Positions 26,073 through 35,168 of a stretch of 64,000 nucleotides of DNA are shown one piece after another. Under the pieces are notes generated by a model. The model was not told the DNA's origin, did no database searches, and saw only the letters and a program-made list of their open reading frames with translations. Numbering within the stretch: the first letter of the stretch is position 1; every line of letters begins with the position of its first letter. This DNA comes from DASYXZ01 sp035308965 (GTDB lineage Bacteria; Acidobacteriota; Terriglobia; UBA7540): positions 62,001-126,000 of the forward strand of contig DATGFN010000023.1 in the NCBI GenBank assembly GCA_035308965.1. Reading direction: 5' to 3'. The position numbers were made by a program, and so were the translations under genes.

Positions 26073-26774
26073 ATGGATAAAAAACCCGTCTTTGAATTAT
26101 TGCCCGAGAAGATGAACGTAGGATTGCGAGCGCCGCGTGGCATGGGGCGGCGCGAGGCTGTGCGGCGATTGCTCGCGGGTGCGGGCGGGGCGCTGATGGT
26201 CCCCGGTTTAGCCGCCGCTCATCCCGTGCACAAACACTTGGCCGACGCAGCCACTTTGGCGGCCGCCGATTTTAAAGCCGCTGCCGCCGACTGGACACCG
26301 GAATATCTCGACGCCCACCAGAACGAAACCCTGGTCGCACTGTCAGAGAGGATCATTCCCGGATCCAACAAGGCGCAGGTGAACCGTTTTATTGACCTGT
26401 TGCTGACCGTGGATACGGAGGACAGCCAGAAGAAATTCCTGGCGTCCCTCGGAGCTTTCGACGGGGATTCCATGACTCGCTTCGGCCATCCCTATGTCGC
26501 GCTCACAGAAGACCAGCAGAATAAGATCCTGGATGCGGCCTCGACTGAAAAGCCCGGAAGCGGCGGCGATGAAAATGGGATGGGGTTTACACCTCCCGCC
26601 AATCCCCCGACAGAGCCACTCCGGATTACGATGCGCGACCATTTTGAGAATTTGAAAGGCTGGATCAGCGGCGCGTACTATTCCTCTGAAATCGGCATGC
26701 GCGAACTTGGATGGACGGGGGAAAATTTCTACGAAAGCTTTCCCGGATGCGAGCACTCCGAAGGCCATCACTGA
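26073..26774 (+). CDS. Gluconate 2-dehydrogenase subunit 3 family protein (TAT)
   Basis: A 233-residue protein with a twin-arginine signal (GRREAVRRLLAGAGGALMVPG, given in part; about 25-46) and a Gluconate_2-dh3 domain: LVALSERIIPGS (about 88-99), a VNRFIDLLL helix and GWISGAYYSSEIGMRELGW near the C-terminus. In characterised FAD-dependent sugar dehydrogenases this small subunit is needed for folding and for carrying the flavoprotein across the membrane, because only the small subunit has a TAT signal. The GMC flavoprotein gene follows 105 bases downstream and has no signal of its own, which fits this 'hitch-hiker' export. A second, different family member lies at 29511. Confidence 0.88.
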   Translation: MDKKPVFELLPEKMNVGLRAPRGMGRREAVRRLLAGAGGALMVPGLAAAHPVHKHLADAATLAAADFKAAAADWTPEYLDAHQNETLVALSERIIPGSNKAQVNRFIDLLLTVDTEDSQKKFLASLGAFDGDSMTRFGHPYVALTEDQQNKILDAASTEKPGSGGDENGMGFTPPANPPTEPLRITMRDHFENLKGWISGAYYSSEIGMRELGWTGENFYESFPGCEHSEGHH

Positions 26775-26879
26775 GTCTGGCCTCAGCACCGCCATTGAAA
26801 CAACCCGGATGCACGGCATTACCCCGCATCCGCCTCCGCGCATTGACGCAAATGTGAGCCGGCTTTTCAAGCCGCAACC

Positions 26880-28490
26880 ATGCGACCTTCCGAGAAAATC
26901 TTCGACGTTTGCGTGATCGGTTCCGGGCCCGCCGGTGGCGTCCTCTCCAAAGAATTAGCGGAGGCGGGCGCCAAGGTAGCCTTGGTGGAGGCTGGCCGCC
27001 CGATGATGGCGGAGGATTTCAATTATCACGCTTGGCCCTACCAATTTCCCAATCGGCAAAAGCCCGAGCCGTTTTATCCGCCGGAAGTCCGGTCGGCCAT
27101 CCGCTACGATGATTGCGATAATATCAGCGTGGACCGCATCCGCGCCGTGGGCGGGCGCAGCATTCACTGGAACGCGGCGTGCTTCCGTTTTTCTGCGCGC
27201 GATTTCCAAGAGGCGAGCCTGGAGGGTGTTGAAGCGGACTGGCCCATCACCTACGACGAACTGGCGCCCTATTACTCCTACGTGGAAAAAATGATCGGCG
27301 TTTGTGGTAGCCGGGAAAATCTGGATGTGATCCCGGATGGCGAATTCCTGCCGCCTCTGAAGCTCCGCTGTTCGGAAGAAATCGTCAAGCGGAGTTGCGA
27401 CAGGATGGGCATTCGCATGATACCCACGCGCAAGGCCGTGTTGACCGTGCCCTACGATAATCGTCCGCCTTGCCACTACTGCGGCCATTGCATGGAGGGT
27501 TGTGACGTCGGCGCCATCTTTACAGTTCCTAATTCCATGATTCCCAAAGCCCAAAAGACCGGTAACTTCACGCTGATTCCCAACAAACTGGCGCGTGAGA
27601 TTCTGGTGGACACGGCTGGCAAGGCGCGCGCGGTTTCCGTGATTGATACGGTGACCCGGCGCGAGGGAGAAATACGCGCCCGGCGTTTTGCCGTTTGTTG
27701 CGCAACAATTGAATCGGCGCGCCTGTTGCTCAATTCGCGCTCGCCGCGGTTTCCGAACGGCCTCGCCAATTCGTCTGATTGCGTGGGGCGGTATCTGGCC
27801 GGCCATGTGGGCATGGGAATTTACGGGTATCTCGATGAACTGGTCGGCACACCACCCATCAACAATGACGGGGCCACCGACCATTCTTATATTCCACGCT
27901 TTAATCTAGGCCAAAAGAAAAAAGACTTCGTGGGCGGATACCAATATCAAGTGCAGTTTTCCAGCTTCATGTTTCCTCACCACGCGTCCCACGTGAAAGG
28001 CTTCGGCCCGCAATTCAAAAAGCAGGTCAGGTTCCTTCAGCCGGGACTTTTTCAAATGGGCGGCTTCGGAAAAGTATTAGCCCAGCCAGAAAACCGCGTG
28101 ACCGTCGATCCCACCCATTCGGACGCCTATGGCATCCCCATCCCAGTGGTTCATTTTCGTTTCAGCGAGAACGACAATGCTCTGTGGAGGGATATGAAGA
28201 TGCAAGCGGAAGAAATTCTGAGCGCGGCAAAATGCCGGTTGATCATTAACGACGATCCTTCGCCTTCCGGGTTCGCCAGCCATGAAACGGGCACCGTGCG
28301 GATGGGCAAAGATCCCCGAACGTCAGTGCTAAACGCTTACAACCAGGCGCACGACGTAAGCAATTTATTTGTGGTGGATGGCAGTTGCTTTACCACTTTC
28401 CCCGAGAAAAATCCGACTCTCACCATCATGGCGCTGGCGGTGCGCACAGCGCGGCACATGGCGGAGGGAGTACGCAAGGGTGATTTGTGA
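26880..28490 (+). CDS. GMC oxidoreductase (FAD-dependent sugar/glycoside dehydrogenase, large subunit)
   Basis: A 536-residue flavoprotein. FAD-binding VIGSGPAGGVLSKEL at about 11-25 and a GGRSIHWNAACFR segment near 91. A four-cysteine motif (CHYCGHCMEGC, C198, C201, C204, C208) resembles the iron-sulfur loop of FAD glucose dehydrogenases. The C-terminal active-site His is in SHETGTVRMG and the Asn in EKNPTLTIMAL. With a Gluconate_2-dh3 partner such enzymes oxidise sugars or, in glucoside 3-dehydrogenases, the C3 hydroxyl of glycosides, passing electrons to cytochromes or quinones. No cytochrome c gene is adjacent. The neighbouring TIM-barrel isomerase favours a glycoside 3-oxidation role (inference). 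Confidence 0.9.
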   Translation: MRPSEKIFDVCVIGSGPAGGVLSKELAEAGAKVALVEAGRPMMAEDFNYHAWPYQFPNRQKPEPFYPPEVRSAIRYDDCDNISVDRIRAVGGRSIHWNAACFRFSARDFQEASLEGVEADWPITYDELAPYYSYVEKMIGVCGSRENLDVIPDGEFLPPLKLRCSEEIVKRSCDRMGIRMIPTRKAVLTVPYDNRPPCHYCGHCMEGCDVGAIFTVPNSMIPKAQKTGNFTLIPNKLAREILVDTAGKARAVSVIDTVTRREGEIRARRFAVCCATIESARLLLNSRSPRFPNGLANSSDCVGRYLAGHVGMGIYGYLDELVGTPPINNDGATDHSYIPRFNLGQKKKDFVGGYQYQVQFSSFMFPHHASHVKGFGPQFKKQVRFLQPGLFQMGGFGKVLAQPENRVTVDPTHSDAYGIPIPVVHFRFSENDNALWRDMKMQAEEILSAAKCRLIINDDPSPSGFASHETGTVRMGKDPRTSVLNAYNQAHDVSNLFVVDGSCFTTFPEKNPTLTIMALAVRTARHMAEGVRKGDL

Positions 28491-28556
28491 ATTGGAGACG
28501 CCTAATCTGATTGCCCATTAATTCAGATTCGGCAGTGTGTAATCGCAGAGGGTTGC

Positions 28557-29480
28557 ATGAAGAGGCGTGACTTGATCAAATCGGCTGTGGCCGGCGGCGG
28601 AGCGTTACTGGCCGGCCTCCAACTTGAAAAGTCGGCTGGCGCAGGTCCGTCTTCTGGGCAGCTCTTCACGCCCTGCATCAATCAGGCGACCACCATGAAA
28701 GCCGACTTCAAGACCGCTATGGATGCCTACAGCAAAGCGGGATTTCGCCAGGTGGAATTATGGCTGGACAGCGTGAATCCATTTCTCGAAAAGCACTCTG
28801 TAGCCGTGGCCAGGCGCGCGATGGCTGACCTTGGACTCAGCCCCCGTTCCGCGTGCTGTGAGTGTGAGAACCTTTTCTTTCGCGGCGTTCCCGACCGGGA
28901 TAAGAAATGGGAGGCTTTCAAGCGCAAGTTGGACGTGAGCGCGCAGCTTGGCGCCAATCACTTTGTGATGTGCTCGGGAATTTCCGAAAAAGTTCACCCC
29001 GACGATTACACCGCCGCTGTGCCCATGTTGCATGAGGTGGGCGAATTGGGCAAACATTTTGGAATTATCATTGGCATTGAGTTCATTCGCGGCGCCAGGT
29101 TTTTGGGCTGCGTGGAAACCACGGCGAATCTGCTGCGCCAGGTCGGCCATCCCAACCTGGGCGTATTGGTGGACACGTTTCACTTCTATGCGGGCATCAG
29201 CAAGCTTGGAGACATTGAGCGGCTTAAACCGGGCGAGATCAGCTGGGTCCACATAGATGATGTTCCGCCCAAACCGCGTGAATTGCTCGAAGATACTGAC
29301 CGGGTTTACGTGGGCGACGGCATTCTCCCTCTGGAAAAAATATTGCCCGTCCTTGCGCGGGTCTATCAGGGCCCTGTGTCATTTGAAGTTTTCCAGTACA
29401 CGGATCAAGATCCATACACCGTGGCCAGGAAGGCTTATCAAGGACTAACCCAGCTGCTGGCGAAATTGAATGGCGCCTAA
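28557..29480 (+). CDS. Exported sugar phosphate isomerase/epimerase-like TIM barrel (AP2EC family)
   Basis: A 307-residue protein with an export signal of TAT appearance (MKRRDLIKSAVAGGGALLAG) and a xylose-isomerase-like TIM barrel. Metal-ligand segments are visible: GIEFIRGARF (Glu, about 165), GVLVDTFHFYAG (Asp/His, about 202-212), SWVHIDDVP (His/Asp, about 228-235) and SFEVFQY (Glu, about 279). The family includes hydroxypyruvate isomerase, inosose dehydratase, epimerases and 3-keto-glycoside lyases. Export to the periplasm beside a GMC/Gdh3 pair suggests it acts on the oxidised sugar they make. It is sandwiched between two small-subunit genes, spaced 66 and 30 bases, on one strand. Confidence 0.85.
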   Translation: MKRRDLIKSAVAGGGALLAGLQLEKSAGAGPSSGQLFTPCINQATTMKADFKTAMDAYSKAGFRQVELWLDSVNPFLEKHSVAVARRAMADLGLSPRSACCECENLFFRGVPDRDKKWEAFKRKLDVSAQLGANHFVMCSGISEKVHPDDYTAAVPMLHEVGELGKHFGIIIGIEFIRGARFLGCVETTANLLRQVGHPNLGVLVDTFHFYAGISKLGDIERLKPGEISWVHIDDVPPKPRELLEDTDRVYVGDGILPLEKILPVLARVYQGPVSFEVFQYTDQDPYTVARKAYQGLTQLLAKLNGA

Positions 29481-29510
29481 TCAATTTTTGGAAGGATTTA
29501 CTTTCCGCCT

Positions 29511-30131
29511 ATGTCAGGACCGCTGGATAAAAACGACCGCTTGACGCGTCGCAGGGCGCTGAAGAAAATCGCCGGAACGGCGAGCGCCGCCGTGGTCCTC
29601 CCAATCTTGAGTAACGGGGCGGCTCCCCGAGCAGAGTTGTCGGATGCGACCTTCCCCGCGATTGACGGAGCGGCCTCATACGTCCCCAAGTTTTTCCGCG
29701 CCGATCAAATGGAAACCATTTCTTCACTGGCGGAGATGATCATCCCCGCCGACGACCATTCACCCGGGGCCCGCGCCGCCCGGGTCCATGAATTTATTGA
29801 CACAATCGCTGCCGAGTCATCCCCAGCACGAAAAGATTCCTGGATCAACGGGCTCGCCGCTGTGGATAAAATGGCCATCCAAAGATATAAAAAGAAATTT
29901 GCGGCATGCGATCCCATTCAGCAGAGAGAGTTGCTGATTACGATCAGCGCCCATGAGGACCAGCCTACGACGCCCGAAGAGCATTTCTTTGCCACGCTCA
30001 AGAACGCCACGATTGAGGGCTACTATACTTCGGCCATCGGAATTCATCAGGAACTTGAATATCAGGGGAATACGGCGCTGGGCGAGTTCGAGGGGTGCGC
30101 GCTCTTGCCGCACAGATCAGATAGCAAGTAA
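29511..30131 (+). CDS. Second gluconate 2-dehydrogenase subunit 3 family protein (TAT)
   Basis: A 206-residue protein with a TAT signal (TRRRALKKIAGTASAAVVLP, about 12-31) and the same domain as the 26073 product: ISSLAEMIIPADDHSPGA, RVHEFIDTIA and ATIEGYYTSAIGIHQELEYQG. The two are clearly different in sequence rather than a recent duplication. Having two small subunits for one visible flavoprotein suggests either a second GMC partner elsewhere or a hetero-subunit enzyme. The gene ends 18 bases before the stop of the oppositely oriented hydA. Confidence 0.87.
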   Translation: MSGPLDKNDRLTRRRALKKIAGTASAAVVLPILSNGAAPRAELSDATFPAIDGAASYVPKFFRADQMETISSLAEMIIPADDHSPGARAARVHEFIDTIAAESSPARKDSWINGLAAVDKMAIQRYKKKFAACDPIQQRELLITISAHEDQPTTPEEHFFATLKNATIEGYYTSAIGIHQELEYQGNTALGEFEGCALLPHRSDSK

Positions 30132-30149
30132 GCCGCAACGCCGTGCGGT
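30132..30149. terminator. Short hairpin between convergent genes
   Basis: CCGCA (30133-30137) pairs with TGCGG (30144-30148), followed by TTT on the plus strand, filling the 18-base gap between two stop codons. A weak bidirectional terminator is possible; the stem is short. Confidence 0.3.
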
Positions 30150-31541
30150 TTACGGACTGTTGTACAACTGGCGCTTCAGGAATTCACCATGGCCGGCGCG
30201 CCCCACGAATTTGTCGTTATCGATCAGCAGTTGGCCGCGAGAAAAAACCTGGCGCGGCATGCCTTTTACCCGAATCCCTTCAAACATTGAATAATCCACG
30301 CGCATGTGATGGGTTTTGGCGCTGATCACATGTTCGGCGTTGGGATCAAAGATCACCAGGTCCGCGTCCGAGCCCACGGCGATTGTTCCTTTGCGCGGAT
30401 AAAGTCCAAAAAGCTTGGCCGGCGTGGTGGAGACCATTTCCACAAAGCGGTTCACGGAGAAGCGTTTTTTTTGCACCCCGCCCGTAAACACCAGGCTCAT
30501 GCGATGCTCGATGCCCGGGCCGCCATTGGGGATTTTGGTGAAGTCGCCGATGCCCAGCTCTTTTTGTTCTTTGTAACAGAATGGGCAGTGGTCGGTGGAG
30601 ACAACCTGAAGATGGTCGGCGGCCAGGCCGGCCCAAAGTTTTTCCTGATGCCATTTTTCACGCAGCGGCGGCGTGAACACATATTTCGCGCCCTCAAACC
30701 CGGGCACATCGAAATTCTCAATGGAGAGATACAAATATTGCGGGCAAGTTTCAGCGTAGGTGGGCAGGCCGCGGTCGCGCGCTTCGCGAACTTTCTCCAG
30801 CGCATCGTTGCACGAGAGATGCACGATGTAAACCGGCGCGCCCGCCATTTCCGCCAACGCGATGGCGCGTCCCGTCGCTTCCGCCTCCGCCGTGGTGGGG
30901 CGGGTAAGGGCGTGATATTTGGGAGCGGTCTTGCCCTCGGCCAACGCGCGCTGCACGATCACATCAATGGCGCTGCCGTTTTCCGCATGCATGCAAATCA
31001 GCGAGCCGGTGTCCGCAGCTTTCAGCATGGCCTTAAAGATCAGGCCATCCTCGATCATAAACACGCCTGGATAGGCCATGAAGAGCTTGAAACTGGTGAT
31101 GCCTTCGTCCACCAGCGATTTCATTTCTTCCAGGCGCGCGTCGGGCAGGTCGGTGACGATACAATGAAATCCATAGTCGATTACCGCCTTCCCCTCGGCC
31201 TTTTTCCACCAAGTGTCAAGCGCGGTGCGCAGGGTCTGGCCTTTATACTGAATCGCAAAATCGATGAGCGTGGTCGTTCCACCGAATGCCGCCGCCTTGG
31301 TTCCCGTTTCGAAATCGTCCGCGCTCTTCGTGCCTCCAAACGGCATGTCCAGATGGGTGTGCACATCCAGGCCGCCAGGAAAGACATAATTTCCCTGAGC
31401 GTCAAATACTTGTGCTGCCGATTCCGCGGGTAAAGCCTGGCCGATGGTGGAAATCTTTCCGTCGGCGATTGCAATGTCCGATGGATACGTGTCCGTCGCG
31501 GTCACGACGATGCCGTTTTTGATGAGGGTGTCAAAGATCAT
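30150..31541 (-). CDS. hydA: Dihydropyrimidinase (D-hydantoinase)
   Basis: A 463-residue cytosolic amidohydrolase that opens dihydrouracil to N-carbamoyl-beta-alanine, step two of reductive pyrimidine breakdown. All binuclear-zinc ligands are visible: H61 and H63 (DVHTHLDMP), carboxylated K152 (TSFKLFMAY), H185 (CMHAENG), H241 (IVHLSCND) and D317 (STDHCPF). The length matches the family (about 460-490). The genes for step one (preT, preA) lie nearby on the other strand, and step three (beta-ureidopropionase), transporter, aminotransferase and dehydrogenase genes follow within 10 kb. Allantoinase is the main alternative, less likely given this context and the STDHCPF motif. Confidence 0.94.
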   Translation of the reverse strand: MIFDTLIKNGIVVTATDTYPSDIAIADGKISTIGQALPAESAAQVFDAQGNYVFPGGLDVHTHLDMPFGGTKSADDFETGTKAAAFGGTTTLIDFAIQYKGQTLRTALDTWWKKAEGKAVIDYGFHCIVTDLPDARLEEMKSLVDEGITSFKLFMAYPGVFMIEDGLIFKAMLKAADTGSLICMHAENGSAIDVIVQRALAEGKTAPKYHALTRPTTAEAEATGRAIALAEMAGAPVYIVHLSCNDALEKVREARDRGLPTYAETCPQYLYLSIENFDVPGFEGAKYVFTPPLREKWHQEKLWAGLAADHLQVVSTDHCPFCYKEQKELGIGDFTKIPNGGPGIEHRMSLVFTGGVQKKRFSVNRFVEMVSTTPAKLFGLYPRKGTIAVGSDADLVIFDPNAEHVISAKTHHMRVDYSMFEGIRVKGMPRQVFSRGQLLIDNDKFVGRAGHGEFLKRQLYNSP

Positions 31542-31733
31542 GTTTTTTGTCCCTTGTCAGTGATACAGCGCCCGCGGCCTAAGTTGTAGTCTTATGGGGC
31601 TCAAAAATCAAGCCGGGAGGCGTCGCTCACCTCAATCTCTGAGTCGCCACATCGCAACAATGAAGTGTATAATGCCAGCTCCGAGAGAGAACGGGATACC
31701 GTGGAAAGTTCTTGCGGCTCAGTCAAACTCGCG

Positions 31734-32408
31734 ATGCGGGCCAGTCTCTTCCTTTTGTTGCTGCTCACACCCGCGAAATGCGACCAAGAGGCCAAGAATC
31801 AGCAGGAATTGCAGCAAATGTCGGAGAGGCAATTACTGCAATGTGTCAATCAGGAAGACTGCAGAAGGCGACAAGGCGATTGGGATCTCGCTAACGAATT
31901 GGCGGGTAGAAAGGACACTACGTTTCTGATTCAATCTTTCGACAATGCCAATACAGATCAGCGGATCATTCTGATAAAAGCTCTAGTCCAGATCGACAAC
32001 CCTCGTGTTGAAGTTTTCATGCGGAGAATCGCCTTCTCGGATCTCAAGCCGGAAGAAGCTGACGGTGAGCCTGCGTACTTTCCACTTCAGTATCTTGCCA
32101 AACGGTGCGACAAAAAAGCCCTTGCCAGGCTAAGTCGTTACGCAAATATTGAACAAGCGTATCCTGTCGGTTGCATCCTATGGCAGGATACTGTCGATGA
32201 GTTTGGAACCTGCGAGTATCGCCCAGCTATCCCTTATCTCATCGAAGCATTGACGACGGCCTGCCTAAACATAAACGACAATGCTTTGAAAGGGCTACAA
32301 AAATTCTTTCCGAATGCTTGTCGGAGTGCATCTTCCTATGAGAAGGCGCAACAGTGCTACCGTAACGTAGCTCAAAAGCATGGTATCAAGCTCTATGGCC
32401 ACAGGTGA
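31734..32408 (+). CDS. Exported HEAT-like repeat protein of unknown function
   Basis: About 224 residues from ATG 31734 (MRASLFLLLLLTPAKC), which begins a signal sequence; the frame extends upstream to 31665, and a GTG at 31701 is another possible start. After the signal come helical pairs of HEAT character (DQRIILIKALVQIDNPRVEV in part; RPAIPYLIEALTTAC; NDNALKGLQKFF) and several Cys (CVNQEDCRRRQ, RCDKKA, FGTCEY). I recall similar hypothetical proteins in Acidobacteria. AT-richer than its neighbours. Its TGA overlaps the GTG that could start preT and lies within preT's ribosome site, so it is probably co-transcribed with preT, although no metabolic role is evident. Confidence 0.65.
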   Translation: MRASLFLLLLLTPAKCDQEAKNQQELQQMSERQLLQCVNQEDCRRRQGDWDLANELAGRKDTTFLIQSFDNANTDQRIILIKALVQIDNPRVEVFMRRIAFSDLKPEEADGEPAYFPLQYLAKRCDKKALARLSRYANIEQAYPVGCILWQDTVDEFGTCEYRPAIPYLIEALTTACLNINDNALKGLQKFFPNACRSASSYEKAQQCYRNVAQKHGIKLYGHR

Positions 32409-32416
32409 AAATACCC

Positions 32417-33760
32417 ATGCGCAACCTGCCACCGAAATTGTCCGCTGAGCAATACGAACAAAACTTTGCTGACATCAGCCCGCGGTTTACTCGCCAGCAG
32501 GCGCTGATCGAGGCGAGCCGGTGTTTGTACTGCTTTGATGCGCCGTGCACCAAGGCATGTCCCACCAGCATCGACGTGCCGTCATTCATCAAGAAAATCA
32601 CCACCGGAAATTTGAAGGGATCGGCGCGGGTGATCCTGAGCGCGAATATTCTGGGAGAGAGTTGCGGCCGCGTTTGTCCCACCGAAGTGCTCTGCGAAGG
32701 GGCATGCGTGATGAACGGTTCCGGTGAAAAGCCGATTGAAATTGGCCGGCTCCAGCGCTACGCCGTTGATTATGCCTTGGACCATAATTTCCGCCTTTTT
32801 GCAGCGGGAAAGCCGAACGGACATAGGGTGGCGTGTGTGGGTTCCGGCCCGGCTTCTCTGGCTTGCGCTGCCGAACTGGCGAAACTCGGATATGGAGTCG
32901 AGATCTACGACCGCAATCCGATGCCCGGGGGGCTGAACACTTACGGTATCGCAGCCTATAAAACCCGTGCCTCCGATAGCCTGCGCGAGGTCAAATTGGT
33001 GGAGGACCTTGGCGTCAAATTCCACCAGGGCGTAGAAGTGGGCAAGGACATTGCCCTGGCCGAGCTCGAGCAAAAGTTTGATGCCATTTTTCTTGCCGTT
33101 GGTCTGGGTGAGACTTGGGATTTGAATCTTCCCGGAGAAGATTTGGACGACGTTTATGGCGCCCTGGAATTTATCGAATGGACCAAGATCGAGCGTTTTG
33201 AGAACATCGACATTGGGAAGCGCGTCGCCGTGATCGGGGCGGGGAACACGGCCATCGATTGCGTGACGGCGGCCCGGCGACTGAATGCCGAGACTGTTTA
33301 TCTCATTTACCGGCGCGACAAAGAGTCCATGCCCGCTTTCCAGTATGAATACGAATTGGCGCAAAAAGATGGAGTGATATTTCTTTGGAACACACAACCG
33401 CTGCGAATTCTCGGGCGAGGGGAATCTGTTCTGGGGCTCGAATGCGTGAAAACCAAAATGGTGGGGAAGGGCAGGGCGGCGCGCGTGGAAATTGTTGCGG
33501 GTTCCGAATTCACCATCGAAGTCGACATGGTGGTGAAAGCCCTCGGCCAGCAACCGGCCATGGATTTGGTGAAATCAATTGAAGGGTTAGAATTGAAAGC
33601 CGGCCACGTGGTCGTCAATCCCCAAACGCACCAAACGGGCAATCCCAAATATTTTGCCGGCGGCGATTGCGTGAACGGCGGCAAAGAAGTGGTGGACGCC
33701 GTGGCGGAGGGAATGGCCGCGGCGCGGGGAATCCATAAAGCAGTAGGCAATAGGCAGTAG
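32417..33760 (+). CDS. preT: NAD-dependent dihydropyrimidine dehydrogenase, PreT subunit
   Basis: About 447 residues from ATG 32417, with AGGTGA eight bases upstream; an in-frame GTG at 32405 would add four residues. The N-terminal Fe-S domain has CLYCFDAPCTKACP and CGRVCPTEVLCEGAC. Then come the FAD motif VGSGPASLACAAEL and the NAD(P)H motif VIGAGNTAIDC of the glutamate-synthase-small-subunit family. PreT takes electrons from NADH and passes them via Fe-S clusters to PreA, which reduces uracil and thymine. preA follows 39 bases downstream, and this pairing separates PreT from GltD. The last six codons, including the stop, are made of heptamer repeats (33741-33763). Confidence 0.93.
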   Translation: MRNLPPKLSAEQYEQNFADISPRFTRQQALIEASRCLYCFDAPCTKACPTSIDVPSFIKKITTGNLKGSARVILSANILGESCGRVCPTEVLCEGACVMNGSGEKPIEIGRLQRYAVDYALDHNFRLFAAGKPNGHRVACVGSGPASLACAAELAKLGYGVEIYDRNPMPGGLNTYGIAAYKTRASDSLREVKLVEDLGVKFHQGVEVGKDIALAELEQKFDAIFLAVGLGETWDLNLPGEDLDDVYGALEFIEWTKIERFENIDIGKRVAVIGAGNTAIDCVTAARRLNAETVYLIYRRDKESMPAFQYEYELAQKDGVIFLWNTQPLRILGRGESVLGLECVKTKMVGKGRAARVEIVAGSEFTIEVDMVVKALGQQPAMDLVKSIEGLELKAGHVVVNPQTHQTGNPKYFAGGDCVNGGKEVVDAVAEGMAAARGIHKAVGNRQ

Positions 33761-33763
33761 GCA
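33741..33763. repeat. Heptamer tandem array (CAGTAGG type) over the preT stop
   Basis: CAGTAGG-CAATAGG-CAGTAGG-CA: three and a bit seven-base units with one change. The array encodes the last residues of PreT (AVGNRQ) and its TAG stop, and extends just past it. Same style of short tandem repeat as at 36566, 37001, 38554 and 43726. Confidence 0.6.
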
Positions 33764-33799
33764 GGGACACCGTCCAAAGAACAATCGAGAGGTGGAGAT

Positions 33800-35137
33800 A
33801 TGGCCGATCTCAGCACAGATTTCGCGGGCATCAAAAGTCCCAATCCTTTCTGGCTCGCTTCCGGGCCGCCGACAAATACGGCGGGTCAGGTGATGCGCGC
33901 CTTTGATTGCGGATGGGGCGGGGCGGTGTGGAAGACGGTGGGCGAACCGATCATCAACACAGGATCGCGCTACGGCGGCATTGATTTGGGCTCGCAAAAA
34001 CTGATGGGCTTCAACAACATTGAATTGATTAGCGACCGGCCCATTGAAGACAATCTACGCGAGATTGCCGAAGTCAAGAAACGTTACCCTAAAAACGCGG
34101 TCATCGTTTCGCTCATGGTGGAATCACGGCGCGAAACCTGGCACGAAATGGTGAAGCGCACCGAGGATTCCGGCTGCGATGGGTTGGAATTAAATTTCGG
34201 CTGCCCGCACGGAATGAGCGAGCGCGGCATGGGCGCGGCCGTGGGGCAGGTGCCCGAATACACCGCCATGATCACCGAATGGGTACGCGAAGTGGCGCGC
34301 ACCCCGGTGATCGTTAAGCTGACGCCGAATATTTCCGACATCACCAAGATTGCGGCCGCGGCGGAAAAAGGCGGGGCCCACGGCATTTCCCTGATCAACA
34401 CCATCAACAGCCTGATGAGTGTGGATCTGGATACTTTTGCGCCCCGCCCCACCGTGCGCGGAAAATCATCGCACGGCGGGTACTGCGGCCCGGCAGTGAA
34501 GCCGATCGCGCTGCATATGGTTTCCGCCTGCGCCAAGCGAGTGAAGATTCCCATCAGCGGCATTGGCGGGATTGGGACCTGGCCCGACGCGGCGGAATTT
34601 GTGGCGCTGGGCGCCAGCTCGTTGCAGGTCTGCACGGCGGTCATGCATTATGGCTTCCGAATCGTAGAGGATTTGATCGACGGATTGAATGACTATCTCG
34701 ATTCGAAGGGCTTCGCGGACCTCAGCCATTTGCGCGGGCGGGCCATCGAGAACGTCGCCGACTGGGGCGACCTGGACCTGAATTACAAAATCATCGCGGA
34801 CATCAAGCCGGACCTCTGCATTGGATGTCATCTCTGCTACGTTGCCTGCGAAGATGGCGCCCACCAGTGCATCGAAGAGTTTCCCATCGGACCTTCAGCC
34901 TTGCAACTAGGCATGTTTGGAAAAACGAACGGAGACAAGGCGCGCGTGCCGCGAATCATCGAGAACGAATGCGTGGGCTGCAATCTTTGCGCTCTGGTTT
35001 GCCCGGTGCACGGCTGCATTACCATGAAACACGTGGAGACTGGAAATCCCATCATGTCCTGGAATGACCGGATGCGGCACCAGCGGCAGGAAGCGGGCGT
35101 GGGGCAAACACCGTCGCTGTGGGAAAGCGCCCAGTAG
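33800..35137 (+). CDS. preA: NAD-dependent dihydropyrimidine dehydrogenase, PreA subunit
   Basis: A 445-residue enzyme: an FMN-binding dihydroorotate-dehydrogenase-like TIM barrel (about 1-310) with WKTVGEP, LNFGCPHGMSERGMG (about 136-150), KLTPNISDI and GIGGIGTW, then a C-terminal two-cluster ferredoxin domain with CIGCHLCYVACEDGAHQC and CVGCNLCALVCPVHGC. It reduces uracil or thymine to the dihydro form, the first and committed step. In the mammalian enzyme the catalytic Cys sits in the loop after the GMG motif (LACGQ); the same place here reads AAVGQ, with no Cys. I recall Val in some bacterial PreA but could not verify it. Convergent with the NCS1 gene 31 bases away. Confidence 0.94.
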   Translation: MADLSTDFAGIKSPNPFWLASGPPTNTAGQVMRAFDCGWGGAVWKTVGEPIINTGSRYGGIDLGSQKLMGFNNIELISDRPIEDNLREIAEVKKRYPKNAVIVSLMVESRRETWHEMVKRTEDSGCDGLELNFGCPHGMSERGMGAAVGQVPEYTAMITEWVREVARTPVIVKLTPNISDITKIAAAAEKGGAHGISLINTINSLMSVDLDTFAPRPTVRGKSSHGGYCGPAVKPIALHMVSACAKRVKIPISGIGGIGTWPDAAEFVALGASSLQVCTAVMHYGFRIVEDLIDGLNDYLDSKGFADLSHLRGRAIENVADWGDLDLNYKIIADIKPDLCIGCHLCYVACEDGAHQCIEEFPIGPSALQLGMFGKTNGDKARVPRIIENECVGCNLCALVCPVHGCITMKHVETGNPIMSWNDRMRHQRQEAGVGQTPSLWESAQ

Positions 35138-35168
35138 AATTCGTTCGGGGATTTGGCGTGCAAGCGGT

